The notes beneath the pieces are model-generated. The model was not told the origin of the DNA and searched no databases. It saw nothing but the letters and a program-made list of their open reading frames with translations. This document shows, one piece after another, positions 33,966 through 63,964 of a stretch of 64,000 nt of DNA. Source of the DNA: Meandrina meandrites (Eukaryota; Cnidaria; Anthozoa; Scleractinia; Meandrinidae); assembly GCA_963693305.1 (NCBI GenBank), contig OY855905.1, forward strand, positions 44,784,895 to 44,848,894. Direction: 5' to 3'. How positions within the stretch are numbered: position 1 is the stretch's first letter; every line of letters begins with the position of its first letter. Both the position numbers and the translations under genes were made by a program.

Positions 33966-35632
33966 GAACCAGTAGAATTACAAACTTATGAGTTTCTACA
34001 TTACTTGCATAAAGCTGAACGTTCTCTAGAGATCAATGTGAACAAAACTAACAGATAAGTGATTGATGATATTGTTTTTATTCGATATGATAAATATCTG
34101 TAAAAGTGGGTCAGGGTCAAAGAATAAATTATCTGACCGCAACACTGGGATTCACATCACATACAAGTCTAATAACACAGAACTATTACAGACTGTTACA
34201 GTTCATCGTGCACATAATTCTATAGTCATACCCGACTACATGTTGGAACGTGCCAACGAAATCAAACATAATTACTCTGCTTTAAGCATAAGCCACTACC
34301 CGATTGTTGCCTGTACACTATTTTACTAAATAATCTAACTGAAGTGCGTAAAAGAGCTCATTCAACTCACCAATGTATGTTCATATCGATAGCATTCACC
34401 CATGTGTAATATATGCAAGACTTGTTAAGAGAATTGTAGTATTATAAAATTAGCGCATTATAAAACATGGCGGACATTTCAGCTTGCAACGTCTTGAAGC
34501 GAACTGCACAACAGTCCCTTCACGTTTCATTTAATTGTTCACTATAACATACAACCAAAAAAGCACAATGGTGCTTTACCGAAGGTTAAGCATTTTAGCC
34601 TCGTTCCAACATGGGTTACATATGCGTCTGTTTTATACACCACTGTGACAGAAGTGATTTGGAAATGTGAAGAATCAAAATTTCATGTCAACTACAAGAT
34701 TATTCTCAAGGGTGTTGATGTGCCCTAGTTATGGCTGTTACAGCTGACACAGAAGCAACAGAAACCTTCACAGAAAGCAAGATTGCAAAACAAAATCGAG
34801 CAGATGGACATTGACACTGTTATCTAAATTACAAGAAACTGTTTTCAAGAGTAAAACCCTCAAGGACTTGGATTCAAGTTATTGTTCAAGAGTTGTCTCA
34901 ACCGTTTGTATTTTAAAAGTCAGAACAAATTAAAATTCATCTCAGCAGTTCCTTTTCTTAAAAATACATGCAATACATCGAGCACTGGGGTATCACATGA
35001 GCAATTTGAGGACCAAATAACGGTTGCAATAGAAACTAAGCCTAACAGGCACAAGCATTGCCGAGAGCATCTATACCGAGGCTAATACAAAGAGTATCTA
35101 CTTCTGAGATGTGTTCTCTCAGTAACGAAGACAGAGACAGTCAATTCCAGAGTTTGAGCTTTTCGTTTTGTTTTGGAAAGTCCAATTGAAACAAAGCGTT
35201 TAATGCAGTATTTTTTTTTGAGTACCGCCTTCTGCAGAACCAGAGCACAATCTTCATGATCATTCCCAGTAATTGTCGAGTTATGACAAACGGTTAATCT
35301 ACGTGAATGTCGTATTTACAAAATAACAGTACAAAAGGATAGCAAGACAATGGTCTTATCGCGATTCACTATCTGTAACTGCCAAAACGCAGTGAAAGTT
35401 CTGAAGAAAGCACCACCGAGAATAAAAATCAAATTCACCATTTAACTCCGGTGTTGATAAATTGAATGAAACGCAAGCCAGACGGACAAGATGTCCTTAA
35501 CTTTACGTCGTACATTTCATGCTATCTTAATAAAGTCACGTTTCCCAATTGTCACGCCATCCCTTGACCGTTCAATACTACTACTTTACCTACGAAATAC
35601 GTTTTATGATAAGAACTGTACAGAAAGAGTTT
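33966..35632. other. Region between the lectin array and SIN3A
   Basis: No gene is supported. The right part must include the 3' UTR of the minus-strand SIN3A gene, whose stop codon is at 35633-35635. An AATAAA on the minus strand falls at about 34,077-34,082, but the true polyadenylation site cannot be decided. The open frame at 34063-34329 (+) resembles nothing I know. Confidence 0.4.
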
Positions 35633-53017
<17,385 letters not shown>

Positions 53018-55441
53018 GTCTTGCACCACAGCCTCATTCAAGCAGTCTGTTACGGCTCAAGCCTGATACCTACATGGATTGAATAATACTATTAATCTTC
53101 TGCTAAAATTAGCTATGGCTTAGACAAGCTCAAATAAGTACTGTAGGTGGATTGCTCAGCTGCACTAGGCGTAATAACCAGCCATTGCTCAACACCTGAA
53201 GATTGTCAATTTATTAAACAACTTTTAGATATCTCTTTTAGATATAATTGTAACACTGGCTACCTACCCTATTTAACTCTACAGTTATTTCAGGCAGCCA
53301 GACCCCTAATTACTTATTTAATTATACTATATATATTCTTTTTCTTGTAATTTATTAGGGTAAATAAAGTTGTTGTTGTTGTTGTCTTAGCCTCGATCAA
53401 AACAACTGGGCAATTATTTTTTTAAATGTACTAGATTTAACTTTTAGAATATAATGGAACTTGTTCAACATACTGTCATCTTGACCTCACTCTTGGTCAA
53501 AGGTCTATAACTTATCACACATTACAAATCATTTCCTGTTTCAATATACTCCATTCAGTTTCCATTCATGATTTATATTATCAATTTTCCTCATACCAAA
53601 ATATCTAACAAACATATTAGCCTCAGCTGATAACTAAAAAATATTTTTTCTCAACAACCATCCCCCATGTAAGCATGCTTTCTACGCTATGGTAACTGAA
53701 AAATAGACGTACATTGTATAATCGGCCAGAATAAAATATTTAACTCTATAACAGCATACATGTATTTTAAGAAACAGTCATCTTTCCTGCTCAGCTGTGC
53801 ATGTTTAGAATTTATAAGGAAAATTTGCCAGTGACTTATGTTAGACAAACAGACTTGCATGTATATCAACTTCAAGCATATGACGTAACCAATAAGTGCA
53901 CTTCACCTACATGAGGCAAGCTAAAACATAAGCTGGTCTTTGCATTTATCTTTATGGATTATATGAGGAAAATCAAAGATTTCTGAACCCATACATGTAC
54001 TTTGCAAGAGGGATTGAAAATGTGAACCAAAACAAAACAAATTATCCACAGTGTACATGTGTGTTAAAAACATAAGAACATTCTAGTTTTGGATGGAAAG
54101 TTTCAACGAACGACAACCTACCAACGGAGCTAACGTGGAAGCAATGTTATTGCAATTCGTGAAACCAACAACAATGTTTATTACATCTCGTTATATAATG
54201 ATGAAACTGAAGACGTATTAAAAGTCACACAAATGCAAAATTAAGAGTTGTAAAATTACGCTGCAAGATCTTTTCACGAAAAGCAAAAGTTTTCGGTACA
54301 AAGGTTGACAACGAAGTTTACATCAAGACTCAAACACCGAAACTGGTAAAGACGAAGTGTACACTAGGCTTCTTCAATTGACAGAACGTGATGATAATTC
54401 GAGTCAACATTGTGTAAAATCGGAACGCTCTGTATTTTAAATTCTTAACAGACGCATGCAAAGTTATTTCTAGTTATTTCGTTTCCTTAACCTTTTAGAG
54501 TATAATCTTTCTTCATGGAAACACAACGATTTATCGGTTTGAAGATTGGCAAATCCAGTTCACAGACCATCAGTGTAAATACTTATAATTAGACAGGACG
54601 ATACAGGGAAGGTTTTCACAACTCTTGCAACTAGCATTTCCGTGATGCAAAAAGAAAATATGAAAGTATTCTAAACGAAGAACAATATTATGAAGGTTTT
54701 CAGCGCGCACGATCTTGAGGACAGTGGAAAAATGGGTTGACACGACAAGACTCGTTCTTACGCTTGTACACCCACACAGAATTTCAACTTCCGACTTGAG
54801 AAATGCGAAATTTGAACCCGGGTGACAAGGAAAAACGCAACTAGCAATAAAATAAACTAAAAGTAATATTATCTTTGCTAGTCAGAGTTAGCAGGGCAAA
54901 CTTTTCATTGGAAAACTACAAACGTAGTATGCTGATTTAATACGTCGGCGCCAAACTACAAATCCACCATGTATTCCCGACAGGAAATGGAATTCCAAGC
55001 TTCAACAAGATCAACGCACTTGCAAGTTTTTGTCCTGTAGAATGACTTGAAAACAAGTTAACTAGAATATCAAAACTCGTAGAAAATTTAAAGGTAGCAC
55101 AAAAGGAAATTTGATTACTGTGGCTTGGATACAACGCAAAGGCAATCGAAATTCTTTTCCATCCATGTAATAAATATATAGCACACTCCCACACGTCCAA
55201 GTCGTAAACATTGATGTTTGTGCCCTTTTCCTAGACCTTATATTAACTTTATAGGTTCTAAATTACACACATGTGGTCTGGTTTCGTTGGGCACAAAGCA
55301 AAAGCGACAAAATTCGGCTTTTGGACCCTTATCATCCACGAACTGTCATGCACAGATACAATAACAGAGCATCGGGAGCGAAACGACAGTGTCATGGGGC
55401 TCTAAGTACGTATATTACAGAAATATCACAGTCAAACTTAC
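53018..55441 (-). other. Presumed 5' leader and leader intron of SIN3A
   Basis: There is no coding match here. On the minus strand a strong donor sequence (CTGTAAGTTTGAC, GT at 55441-55440) lies below the promoter-like block at 55.6 kb, and acceptor-like sequences (for example CATGTAG near 53,073) precede the SIN3A ATG. A 5' UTR exon ending at 55442 and spliced to a site just upstream of 53017 would explain this. The arrangement is inferred; no transcript data are available. Confidence 0.35.
53140..53388 (+). mobile_element. Probable non-LTR 3' end with (TTG)n tail
   Basis: An AT-rich stretch ends GGGTAAATAAAGTTGTTGTTGTTG, that is AATAAAG plus a trinucleotide tail, the usual signature of a CR1-like or SINE 3' end. 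It lies just upstream of the SIN3A start codon, in the presumed 5' leader intron. The left boundary is uncertain. Confidence 0.4.
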
Positions 55442-55579
55442 AGTAAGAAATGTCCCTAGCCCAGATAAAGGTATCTTCCCTTCCTGACCCAAGGATGGTG
55501 GATAATTTTGAAGATTATACAGAAAACTCGGTTGTAAACGTTCCCTTGATTTTCTTTTTGCTCGCAAAGCGAACAGTCC

Positions 55580-55720
55580 GCGAGCGGTTGACGTCACATA
55601 CTCCACCTAAGAAGCCAATCAGATGATGTTATTTTTGATTCAAAATATTCCCGCCGATGTAACACGTGACTTTTAAGGGCCGCCCCCTTTTGGCCTTTTT
55701 TGGCACTTCCGGTAGTAATT
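55580..55720. promoter_or_regulatory. Promoter-like cluster (CRE, CCAAT, E2F, E-box, ETS)
   Basis: Within 130 bp there are TGACGTCA (55589-55596), CCAAT (55615-55619), TTCCCGCC (55648-55655), CACGTG (55663-55668) and ACTTCCGG (55705-55712), in sequence that is GC-richer than its surroundings. Such a mix is typical of housekeeping promoters without a TATA box. The nearest gene transcribed away from it is SIN3A on the minus strand, 2.6 kb away. Bidirectional activity is possible but no plus-strand gene follows. Confidence 0.5.
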
Positions 55721-56089
55721 TTTTCGTATTTATATCCGCATCCGGTAGCCTCTTCGATACCCAAGAAAAACCGACGACTTATCCGTGTAGAGTACGACAT
55801 TAGTAGAGTAGAATATCGTGAGAATAAAACTTCAGATTGAGTGTACTACATAATTTCCAGATCATAATAATCTTGCGGTCCAAAATATAAATAATCCTCA
55901 CTAAAAAACGTTTGGATGCAGAGGAACACGCAACGAAGAATAAAACTACTTGACCTGTAGTACTACCTGTCTGTTGCCGGATCTCTAGCAAAAGAAATAC
56001 TCGTACCAGACGTCACGTTTCTCTTAACTGCCATCGTATGTATATCCCTATTCAAATTTTAGAGCCGTTACTTTCGCATTGTACTGGCC

Positions 56090-56180
56090 CTGAAGAAGCC
56101 TAGCTCTGCTAGTTGAAATATTGGCCAATAAATTTTGCCCTTTTGGCGTAGTACCAGCCTTGCAATCAATTTGGTTTTAA
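56090..56180 (+). mobile_element. Penelope-type tail with hammerhead-like motif
   Basis: CTGAAGA (56090-56096), helix CTAGC/GCTAG (56100-56104 with 56108-56112) and GAAA (56115-56118) repeat the arrangement seen at 31,517. The following sequence, TATTGGCCAATAAATTTTGC through CAGCCTTGCAATCAATTTGG, recurs at 56,779-56,850 without the ribozyme-like 5' half. This suggests two nested or tandem tails of one family. Confidence 0.45.
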
Positions 56181-56778
56181 CCCTGACTAGCCTTATAATA
56201 GTAAACTAGGGATAGTTAACACTACAGCTGCCCCCGCTGTTATCCTTTTTTTTTTTTGTCAGTGTATCCGTTACTACACGTACAGTCAATTATTTCGCTT
56301 GATATTTTAGCTATTCTATTTTCTTAATTGATTGAAAATCAGTTTTCTGTTCGGAGCAGTCTTCAGAAGAAACTCAAAGCACTGATTTTTCTCGTGTTCT
56401 GCTCACAAAGCATCACTTGTTTCTGGCCTTCTCTTTTTCAAGATCATGGGACGAGGATCAGGACGTGCCATTTAAAACAAACTTTCACTATGAATTGTTG
56501 AGGTCAAGTAGCTAATTACAATGTAAAACAAAGCCAAATTATGCAAAAATTCTGAAGAATTACATGTAATAATCACGTAAATTTAATTACACGAACGCGT
56601 TCCCAAATTCCTGAGATCATTTTGCTTATTTTGGGGCAATGAGTGATCTCAGCGAGGATAAACTTTGGTGATAGACAAACGTTTTAAAACTACCAATTGA
56701 TACCAGCTGTTTTCAGATCTTTTGTTTCAATAGCTGGGAGCTCAAGCAACAATGACCAACTTGACAGCTGAGCTCGAA

Positions 56779-56850
56779 ACTAGTTGAAATATTGGCCAAT
56801 AAATTTTGCCCTTTTGCCGTAGTACCAGCCTTGCAATCAATTTGGTTGTA
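56779..56850 (+). repeat. Second copy of the Penelope-type tail
   Basis: CTAGTTGAAATATTGGCCAA through CAATTTGGTTGTA is nearly identical to 56,111-56,178 in the same orientation, 668 bp downstream. The CTGAAGA half is missing here. Confidence 0.6.
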
Positions 56851-59249
56851 TCCTTCAGTTCAGCGGAAAATGCCGGTTTGAAATATAAAACCAGGCAGCT
56901 AGAAGCAAAAGGGAAAATATGACTATTTCTGAAACTCTTTGAATTCAAAATGGATTTTGATAAAAACGTAAAGTTTTTATGACATGTACATGTAATTTAC
57001 AATTTTAGAGAACACCAGCTAGTCTCCTTGGCAGCTGTTACATGGGTTGTCACGCAACGCTTCTCTCCAGATAACGACTGTGACGGAGCCTACGATGGCA
57101 GAACAATATCGTCATTCGCAATTTACACGTTTCTACAGCACATAAAAAGATGCCAGTCGCAAAATACGTTCTGTCTGTACTATATGTATCTTAATCATTC
57201 GACCTCGTTCCCAACCCCACGAAGAAGGGAAAAGCCCTGGGAACGAGGGGGCATTCCTGTCCATTAGTTGAGGTAGAAAAGCGAAAATCGATAGGGCTCG
57301 GGGACTTGGGGTGTAGTAAGCGAGTCGGGGCGCAACAAACCAAAAGACAAAACGGGACAACATGAAAGTTTTAAACATTTTTATAAAATTGCTTCTTTGA
57401 GGATAAAAAGGTCCGAACGGTCCAAACCTTATAAATGAATAATCTTTCTGAAGGGTCCCTTTCATACCTACATGACGTACAGTGTTCCCTTCCCTATAAT
57501 AGCTTATAATTTAACTCATGAAATTCCTTCCCGTTCATATAATACCTCCAGTCTGAAAAAGGTATCCCTAGCCTGCGTAGCAAGCGCGCGTTTCCACATG
57601 AAAGCAATGCCTCGTTAGGAGGGAACGTGGGATTGGTAGAACAAATTACTTCATTGGTTCTTAAAACAATGTCCCTATCCCTGAATAACAATGGAGGTAG
57701 TGTTAACAGCGGGCGAATGAAAATAGAAGTTCCAGAGAGGTAGTGTCTTACTGAGCTTTTTCCGCATTCTGGCCGCGCAAAAAATTGGATTGAGAGCAAA
57801 ACGTAAGGGGAGGGGGAGCCGACGGGAGCCGACGGGAGAGGGCGGAACCTTGTCAGCAAACCCCACGATTCTGGAAAACGTCCACCAATTTTTCATGGTT
57901 GATTTCATTCGTTTATTGACAGCTTGTCAACAAATTTGCCAATAACAGGTTACCGGAGGAACAATTTTATTTCCTTCAAAATAAAATACTCCACGTGAAA
58001 CCTTGTCAAGCCCGCGAGGTGTCTGACTAGATTTTGAGAAAATCAGGCTTGATTAAAAACAAAAGAACAGGGCAGTGGTTACTATGGTAACCTTTGTTGT
58101 TAAAAAAGCGGTAAAAAGTAAAAATTATGGTCATATGTGATCATTTTGATTTAGTCTGGCGAAAATCAAATAGAATTGAGAGAATTTCTATTTTCAAAAC
58201 ATCCACCCCAAGGCTAAACAAACTACCGGTAAGTGCAGTAAGAGAGTCCAAGAGCCCTCAGTTCACAGGACAGGTGATTCACTGAGCAAGGTGATTTTCA
58301 TAGCAGAGGGCAAAGTGAGAGAATCACTGACAGCTGTACCAGCTAGTTGTGTAGTCCTGCACATTGTTACTGACCCATGTCAGAGGGTAGCAAAGGGTTT
58401 ATGGGTGATGGGCAAAAAGGGCAAAAAAAAAATAATAGGGCAAAAATTAGATCGTAATGCATTTAAATAGCTAGAAGAGAAACATGATTCGTGAATTTAT
58501 GACTGAATTAAAGGTACATGCGACACATCAGTTTTGTTAAAATTTGTCCACGAAACAGGATCAGGACCCCTCTTTGCTACCCTCATGTGAGAACTTCACA
58601 TATCTCGGTCAGAAATTAGCAACAATTAAATTCATCAAAAATTTATTTCAAACACAACTTGTTTGTGATTATCTTGGCACAACTTTAGTGACAAGGTTAA
58701 GATCAAGTTACACAATATTCACTGGTTTCAAAATAAAAGAAAATAAGTTTCTCCTTCCGGAGAACTGTCGCTTCAATACAATGTACCACGTCTGGCAATT
58801 GTGGGTTATAATATTCTAATTGTGTGCAAATCTGTAGCAAATACCAAATATAAAGTAATTATGATTTCATGTCTTAATGCAAGACAAACATTGGAAAAAT
58901 CCAACTCATCTAGCAACCAGCTGCTATGTGTCACTCTTAGTCTTATTGGAACCTGCGTTTTCTATGTAGCCAATGAGGTGCAGCCAAGTTGCTCATATAA
59001 AACAAGGGAAAGTAACAGTCCACCTACAAATTTATGTATTTTTATGTCAAAATCAAGAAATATGCCCCTTTCAAGAGCAACACGTGTGCAATTGTGTTCT
59101 GCCAGTGAATGGAAAACCACAGGAGAACCAATCAGATTCATGGATTTCCAATAGAACACAACTGCTTTTCTACTAATATGGAAACACCATGAAATGCTGG
59201 TCATAAGCTTATACAGGTTCATTTAACAGGGGGTACTTACATCTGGTGT

Positions 59250-59263
59250 GGGGGGGGGGGGGG
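59250..59263 (+). repeat. G14 homopolymer
   Basis: Fourteen consecutive G residues; one of two long G runs within 160 bp. Confidence 0.9.
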
Positions 59264-59395
59264 CTTGGGAAATTAGCAATAGCATTTCGTTCTCTACTCC
59301 TAACTTACAAAGTTAATCATTGTAATTATTATTATTTGAAGTACACTGTGTTGTGAGAATGTTGGTAACTGAAGATAATATTGAAATGCTGGATT

Positions 59396-59412
59396 GGGGG
59401 GGGGGGGGGGGG
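59396..59412 (+). repeat. G17 homopolymer
   Basis: Seventeen consecutive G residues. The length may be affected by sequencing or assembly error. Confidence 0.9.
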
Positions 59413-59879
59413 TACAAATATCCAGGTGGGTTCATGGTGGGAATATTTCCTCATTTGCAGGCAAATATGCCTATAACCAGGGGGCTTTATGACCGACATT
59501 TTATGGTAGGGCTTTGGTTTTACCTACACTTACTAGATGTAAAGAATTTTATTGTTTGAAAACATAAAAGCTTGGAAACAACCACTTGTTGCATGTTTGC
59601 AGTAAGAACAATACCACCAGTCCATGTGGTCCCTCAATGAATCTAACTGAAAAACAGGAACTGAGTTGACAAATTCAAGCCAGTGATTGTCAGAAATATT
59701 TGGTAATACATCTTAAGAAGAATTTAAATCTTTATGAATATAAATAAATCTTCTTAACCTAAACCAAACTCAGAAATTGTTGGATGCCAATAAAAAAATA
59801 ATCTACTTTAAATGTAGTTTTAACACATTAAAGTAATGATAAAACTGAATCAAAATAAATTAACATAATTTATTAACTT

Positions 59880-62800
59880 TTATTCCTCTTTTTCCTGTCT
59901 CAACTTCTTTTCTGCATAAATTCTTTCAGTAAATGGGCTGAAAAAGAAAAAAAAGTTTTCTTTACAAAGGTGTCAAGAAAATCGTAAATCATCCAAAAAA
60001 AATGCATGGTAGGCTACAGTTGTACTATCAAGAAAAAACATTTCCACATTAATTAACAGTAGTTAGTACTAACTACAGTAATATACTGTAAGGTCAAGTC
60101 TGCATACAAGCCAAGTAGCCCAACAGGCCAGAGCGTATCCCGGTTTCCATAGCATGAAGCAACTAGGATTATTTCTACTCCCCATGGACGAGATGCTAGT
60201 CCATCGCAGGGTTACCCCCAGCAGTAAATTTGCCAGAACCCATTTATACACCTGGGTGGAGAGAGGCACTATAAGAGTAAAGTGTCTTGCCCAAGAACAC
60301 CATGCAGTGCCCCAGCCAGGTCTCAAACCCGGACCGATCGATCCGGAGTCCAGCACACTAACCATTAGGCCACCATGCCTCCCACAACACACTGTAACTT
60401 CACCAACAAAATAAAAAATAATTAGTGCGAATAAAAAAAAAAAAAACAATAATACTATATATTGATTACAGAAACTAGATAATAGAGTGATTTTCATTTG
60501 AGTGTCATAAGACCAAAACCAAAGTAATCACTCTGGCCAATCACAAAGGACGAAGACAATCCAGTGAACCAATCAAAACTCAAAGAAAAAACATGTAGCC
60601 ACGATGAAGTGTGGGAGGCGCGGTGGCCTAACGGTTAGTGTGCTGTACTCCAGATCGGGCGGTCCGGGTTCGAGGGCACTGTGTTGCGTTCTTGGGCAAG
60701 ATACTTTACTCTCATAGTGCCTCTCTTCGCCCAGGTGTATAAATGGGTACCAGCAAATTTACTGCTGGGGGTAACCCTGCGATGGATTAGCATCCCATCC
60801 AGGGGGGAGTAGCAATACTCCTAGTCACTTCATGCTACGGAAACCGGGATTACCTCCGGCCTGATGGGCCCCTAGGCTCGTATGCAGACTTTACCTTTTT
60901 CACGACGAAGTGCAGGAAACATGTGCGAGCAAGTCTCAGTTGGTTTTGATTTAGCTCTGATTAGCCGAGTAGGTGGTGGAAGATTTTTAGAATCACAGAG
61001 ATAAGTAAAGCAAAATCAAAGCAATCCCGGATTACTTTTGAGACTAAACTGAATATTGCTTTATGTGGAAGTCTATCATCATATCCCCTGTGCAATAGCT
61101 GAGTAGCTAAAGATACAGCAACAGTTACAAAACTAATTTTTTTCTTCAAGCTAAATAATTTGCTGATTTAAATGTAGTAAGAAACTACAACAAGCAAAGG
61201 AAATTCATTTAATAAATAGTAACAAGGGAAAAGAAGGCACAACCGAGCCACTTAAAAGGAAAGGTGACAAGAACATGTTTGGGTCTTTCTTCTATACTTC
61301 AACTTACCCCTCAAATAATAGAGCAATCTTGTAACATACTGCAACCAGTGTTGTTAAGAGTACTCCAGCTGGACTGCATTGCCTATTACAATACAAAGGG
61401 AAGTTGTCAAAATCCAACATTTAGTAAGGTAAAATGTTGACAGCATTTTTAATGTGATGTTATATTAACATTAAATTGGTGGTGGTGGTCATGGCAGTGG
61501 CAGTTGCATTATTGTTGATGTTGTTTTTGTTTTTTGTTGTTGACTATAATGTTAAAGTATTTTTCAATGTTTTAGGTGGTGTAATCACAAATTTCCATGC
61601 AGAAAATGACTCCTGCTATTACGGACTCTCACTATTATGGAATTACAGACACTTTCGTGGGTCCCTAGGGAACAATTTTATCTTTTTGACTCTTGATAAA
61701 GAGGACACTATGAACTTCTCATTTAACATTATTCCGGAAAATTGCAGGCTGTTGCTCACTTTTTGTCAAAACACACTTCAAAAGACTTCTGAAATATTTA
61801 TTTTTTCATCAATTCCTTCTGTCAGTAGCTGTACAACATGGCTTCGCTTTTCACTTCAGCTTGTGCCTTTTCATTCCAGACTCTATAGGAGAGATCAAAC
61901 CCTCATCCATTATGATCGTCCTTCATTCCCTACGACTGCTTAGCCAAGTTTCCCCACTGTTGATAGGCACATCATAGTCTATATTATTTGAAGTATGTTG
62001 ATGGCACTTTTTTTTCTCACACCCCACTATTACGAACTCTTGTTAATACAGACACTAAATGACGTCCCGAGCATGTCCGCTATAATGAGAGTTGACTGTA
62101 CTTGTAACACAGATGTTTACCTTAATGAATATCCCAAGAAGTTCATTGTTGATCCCCAATACATAGGATTGTTCATGATGTTGAATGGAAAGCCTGTCAC
62201 TCTCTTATTTAACAGAAGTCCAAAATAATCCCCTACAAATAAAATAATAGTTATTCTTTAAATAGCTTGAAAAAAAACACATAAAGCCCTGGGTAAATGA
62301 TCAGACATTTTGGTCCAACATCATGTTGAACAAGCATGTTTGACCATTTAGCCGCCTCTGTCAAAGTCCGTTCAAATGGTTTCCCATGTTTGATCTAGAT
62401 CAAACATTTTCATCCAACATTTTGCTTCACAAGCAAATGTTTGATAGTTTGGCCACCTCTAAAAAACAGAGCAAGCCAACGTGGGAGAAAGCAAGTACCA
62501 ATGAGAAACTGAATAACCAAGTTGTTCAAAGAGTGCATAATGCTATCCACTGGGTAAGTGTCAACAAAACAAATTATGCTATCTACTGGATAGCTGCAGA
62601 AGATAGTTTATCTGGTGGAGAGCATCATCCACACAACTGGGACAGGTACTTTACTCTTTTGTACTTTACATCTGCATTGAGAATGAGATAAAGAACAATA
62701 AATAAGCCAACCTAAAAATGTTCCTATTATTCCAAGTGACCAAGTACTGCTCAGAACAAGCACTGTACCAATAACAATCAGTAGAGTACCACAAACACGA

Positions 62801-63964
62801 ACGCGATCAGCACACATGGCAATCGCAATAGGCTGGCTTGAAATGGCCTCCTCAAACCTACAAAATAAAATGTACAGAAATTAATATTTAATATATATCA
62901 TTTTGGAAGGGCACACTAGGAAGTCATCTTCGATTTACAAACATTACAACCTCCAACACAATAGAGAAATGCCTGAACACTTCATTAAGCAATTTCACAT
63001 CATTGCAAAATGTAGCAGGAAATTTCATTGTCTTGCAAAAGAAATGCTATACATTCGCATGCGTAAGCCAACACTGAACGCGCAAACTGATTCCATGCCA
63101 AGGTGTTTGTTTAGGCCGTTTATTGTAATTTATGCTTATTTTATAGCTTTTTTCTGATTTGCATGCTATTTAACTAGTCTCTTGATAATGGAGTCATGAT
63201 GACCCCAAAACATCGAGCAGCAATAATTCTTTCCTGGTTTTTTTTTATATTATTTATTTTAACAAAAGATTAAGGCTTACAAAAAAGTGACAGCCAGTCA
63301 TGTGGGATACGTAGATTTTCTTACTCGACAAAAAACCCTTTTATGTTCATTTGCCTGTTGGGCAAGGGCCCAAGAATGTCGTCTGCTGACTAAATCATGA
63401 TTTTAAAAGGAAAAAAATAAAACCAAGACAAACATGCAACTACCCCAGGCAAGCAAAATTTGAGAGCTGCTTTTTCAAAGGGCAAGCTGGAATTCAAGGA
63501 TTTTATTTTCAAGTCCTGAAGAGTAGCACATTTGGATGAAGAAGAAAATCTGTCTATGGTTATGACATATTGACCAAGCCCATGATGGGTCAAGCAAGTG
63601 CTTGGGAGTAATTTTTTTATTATCATTTCATCATTTAGCCCATTGTATAGCCCTTTTCTGACTTTGATTTGCATTTTGATTCAGTTGGAAACAAGACATG
63701 CTTAGTTGCCTACTTGCAAAGTATACCTGACTTGTTAAACACCAGGTGCCTTTAAACAGGTTACGCCAATTTGGAAAAATCTTCCTCACCCTTAAGTGGG
63801 TGGAACTTACTACTGAATGCAGGGTTATATGATAATTAAGATATTTACCAGTAGTCTCTAAACAGTCCCAGAAGGCATATAACCACAGCCAATGCGTAAC
63901 ATCCCCTCTCAGCGGAGCCGAACCAGTGGGTCAGAGCATGTGTTCTATATTCCCAACGTGCAAC
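59880..63964 (-). CDS. PEMT: Phosphatidylethanolamine N-methyltransferase, C-terminal 168 aa (5' exons outside window)
   Basis: This ER membrane enzyme makes phosphatidylcholine from phosphatidylethanolamine by three SAM-dependent methylations. Exons in order of transcription: 63964-63849, 62857-62712, 62232-62121, 61382-61308, 59937-59880. They sum to 507 nt in one frame with a TAA stop. The protein runs from VARWEYRTHALT, through hydrophobic segments (LLIVIGTVLVLSSTWSLG), then GTFLGDYFG, FPFNIMNNPMYWGST, SPAGVLLTTLVAV and PFTERIYAEKKL. The order and spacing match the whole of human PEMT (199 residues) except about 30 N-terminal residues, which lie right of the window. The first visible acceptor is purine-rich and less certain. 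Two residues of the described SAM-binding motifs differ from human: the first Gly of GxG is Val, and the EE pair is EG. Confidence 0.93.
60095..60385 (-). mobile_element. tRNA-derived SINE in PEMT last intron (minus)
   Basis: On the minus strand, GGTGGCCTAATGGTTAGTG (A box, near 60,355-60,373) and GGTCCGGGTTTGAGACC (B box, near 60,319-60,335) are followed by GGCAAGACACTTTACTCTTA and TATAAATGGGTTC. Its 3' part includes CCATAGCATGAAGCAACTAGG (plus-strand reading), shared with the 42-kb copy. Confidence 0.85.
60612..60896 (+). mobile_element. tRNA-derived SINE in PEMT last intron (plus)
   Basis: The A box GGTGGCCTAACGGTTAGTG (from 60622) and the B box GGTCCGGGTTCGA (from 60661) precede the same body as the neighbouring minus-strand copy, from which it is separated by about 230 bp. 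The two copies face head to head. Confidence 0.85.
61590..62101. mobile_element. Tigger/mariner-type MITE remnant in PEMT intron
   Basis: The right end TATAATGAGAGTTGACTG followed by TA (near 62,082-62,101) is a typical Tigger/mariner end. Related CTATTACGGACTCTC and CAGACACT blocks occur near 61,616 and 62,025. The left boundary is not resolved. The open frame at 61476-61943 lies across this element and is not called a gene. Confidence 0.4.

Larger units (their letters stand above)
55800..59879. other. Intergenic region between SIN3A and PEMT
   Basis: I see no gene in these 4 kb. It contains two copies of a Penelope-type tail (56,090-56,180 and 56,779-56,850), a short inverted CCTCGTTCCCA/TGGGAACGAGG stub (57,202-57,249), and runs of 14 and 17 G. 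Open frames at 57494-57859 and 58801-59154 have no recognisable family features. Confidence 0.5.

Noticed and set aside
34063..34329. An 88-codon plus-strand frame downstream of SIN3A
   Set aside because: It has no family resemblance, no splice context, and probably lies antisense to the SIN3A 3' UTR.
61476..61943. A 155-codon open frame starting with a hydrophobic Val/Leu run
   Set aside because: It begins at TTG, lies antisense in a PEMT intron across a Tigger-like remnant, and has no recognisable domain.
63178..63225. A third hammerhead-like string (CATGATGACC, AAAACATCG)
   Set aside because: Both core strings are altered and no helix II forms; at most it is a very old retroelement tail.
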